Shown here in pieces: positions 62,907 to 64,000 of a stretch of DNA of 64,000 nucleotides (positions are counted from its first letter, which is position 1; each line of letters begins with the position of its first letter). The DNA lies in the NCBI GenBank assembly GCA_937911505.1, contig CALEMF010000014.1, positions 1 to 64,000 of the forward strand, read 5' to 3'. The stretch comes from an uncultured Cytophagales bacterium. GTDB taxonomy: Bacteria > Bacteroidota > Bacteroidia > Cytophagales > Thermonemataceae. The position numbers and the translations under genes are program-made. The notes under the pieces were generated by a model. It did no database searches and was not told the origin of the DNA. It saw only the letters and a list, made by a program, of their open reading frames with translations.

Positions 62907-63680
62907 ATGAGACATAAAGTGAGCGCGGTGATGATCGTCTACAATGAGGCGGCTATTATCGAAAATACCCTGAAAGCCTTACAGTGGTGCGACGAAATAA
63001 TTGTGGTAGACTCTGGTAGTACAGATAATACGTGGGCGCTCTGCGAGCAGTATGGTTGTCGGCTCTTTTCTAGAGATTTTGATGGTTACGGACCGCAAAA
63101 ACGCTTTGCCATGGCACAAGCCCGCTACGACTGGATTCTATCCATTGATGCAGATGAGGTTATTTCAGAAGTGCTTCAAAAAGAAATGAGTGTAGTATTA
63201 GCGCAAGAGAATATCCCTGCGGTAGGTTATCACCTACCCCGTACAATGATCTTTTTGGGCAAAAAAATTAACTCTGAGTATGGCAAGCCTTGTCTGCGTC
63301 TTTTCCATAAAGACTATGGTCAAGTAACGCTCGATAAGGTGCATGAGAAGATTCAAGTACAAGGAGAGATACACACTTTAAAGGGGCAGCTCTGGCACTA
63401 CAGTTACCGGAGTATCCACGATTATTTTTATAAATTCAATAAGTATACTTCCTTTGCTGCTGAAGAACTTTTCGCGGCAGGAAAACGTAAGCCTAAATGG
63501 CTAGTGATGATACGCCTGCCCTTTTCTTTCTTTCAAATATATGTGCTCAAAGGCTGCTTTTTAAATGGCTTTGCGGGCTTTGTGTGGGCATTATTTTCTT
63601 CGTTTTACCCAGTGGTAAAGTACACAAAGCTGATTGAGATGTATCAACAAAATAAAGGAGGTAATGCTACATCAAAGTAG
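62907..63680 (+). CDS. GT2-family glycosyltransferase, LPS core type (WaaE/KdtX-like)
   Basis: 257 residues. VSAVMIVYNEAAIIENTLKA, DEIIVVDSGSTDNT and the donor motif WILSIDADEVIS are the GT2 core, and RLFHKDYGQVTLDKVHEKIQ is typical of WaaE/KdtX-like LPS core enzymes. A C-terminal amphipathic stretch (IRLPFSFFQIYVLKGCFLNG) suggests membrane contact. It is divergent from the GT9 gene across about 70 bp, so the set probably builds one glycan. Confidence 0.9.
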   Translation: MRHKVSAVMIVYNEAAIIENTLKALQWCDEIIVVDSGSTDNTWALCEQYGCRLFSRDFDGYGPQKRFAMAQARYDWILSIDADEVISEVLQKEMSVVLAQENIPAVGYHLPRTMIFLGKKINSEYGKPCLRLFHKDYGQVTLDKVHEKIQVQGEIHTLKGQLWHYSYRSIHDYFYKFNKYTSFAAEELFAAGKRKPKWLVMIRLPFSFFQIYVLKGCFLNGFAGFVWALFSSFYPVVKYTKLIEMYQQNKGGNATSK

Positions 63681-63687
63681 CCTCCTT
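63655..63687 (+). terminator. Hairpin over the GT2 stop codon
   Basis: AAGGAGG (63655-63661) pairs with CCTCCTT (63681-63687), and inside it CTAC (63667-63670) pairs with GTAG (63677-63680), separated by a short bulge. A T-rich run follows after about 15 bases. It overlaps the stop codon. Confidence 0.4.
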
Positions 63688-63760
63688 CGCTTCTTTAGTG
63701 CTATTTTTTTATTCAAACTTTTATCCGTAATATTGCTCTCAAAATTTTTTATACACTTAA

Positions 63761-64000
<240 letters not shown>

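Overview
The window comes from a Bacteroidota chromosome, most likely the Cytophagales branch. Supporting signs are -7 elements of the form TAnnTTTG, a type IX secretion type B C-terminal domain next to a PorP/SprF-like protein, the SufS-SufE-SufT-bacilliredoxin set, KDO/lipid A envelope genes and many short-leader lipoproteins. Most of it is ordinary chromosome. I saw no rRNA, tRNA, CRISPR array, transposase or integrase. One gene runs off each end: an injection-system-type ATPase on the left and gap (GAPDH) on the right.

Layout. 1-4338 is an accessory block. The N-terminus of an apparent extracellular contractile injection system (eCIS) ATPase diverges from a LysM-like protein. That protein's last ~38 codons are copied twice downstream, each copy lying next to a CHASE2-like lipoprotein gene. 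This resembles the orphan-tail/partner arrays of polymorphic effectors. 4486-13665 holds a helical-repeat protein, a cytochrome c, kdsA, a large hybrid histidine kinase, and brxA/B-sufT-sufE-sufS. 13875-28922 is a second accessory block: a DUF1877 gene, then five paralogues built from a 23-residue repeat of the form LSExFI...LDWxxISxxQ. A tetR-tolC-mfp-RND efflux operon splits the family three and two. 28934-34265 has a PepSY iron-type membrane protein under a perfect palindromic box, a transaldolase-CBS fusion paired with a KdsC-like phosphatase, and a divergent hydrolase/AraC pair.

34435-49931 carries secA, a SPOR lipoprotein, the T9SS cargo and PorP/SprF pair, a small basic protein, a ccmBC-D-EF cytochrome c maturation operon, fabH, rplS, a lipocalin-like lipoprotein broken by one in-frame TGA, and dapF. 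49932-64000 holds an LRR protein, an acyl-CoA carboxylase beta subunit, nadC, a UMF1-type MFS protein, DUF4421, a cyclophilin, TetR and Fur regulators, and an envelope set (methyltransferase, MsbA-like ABC, GT9, GT2) before gap.

The least explained pieces are the LysM-tail/CHASE2-lipoprotein array beside the eCIS ATPase, the five-member 23-residue repeat family, and the transaldolase-CBS plus HAD phosphatase pair. Family names come from motif recognition by eye, and no database search was run.
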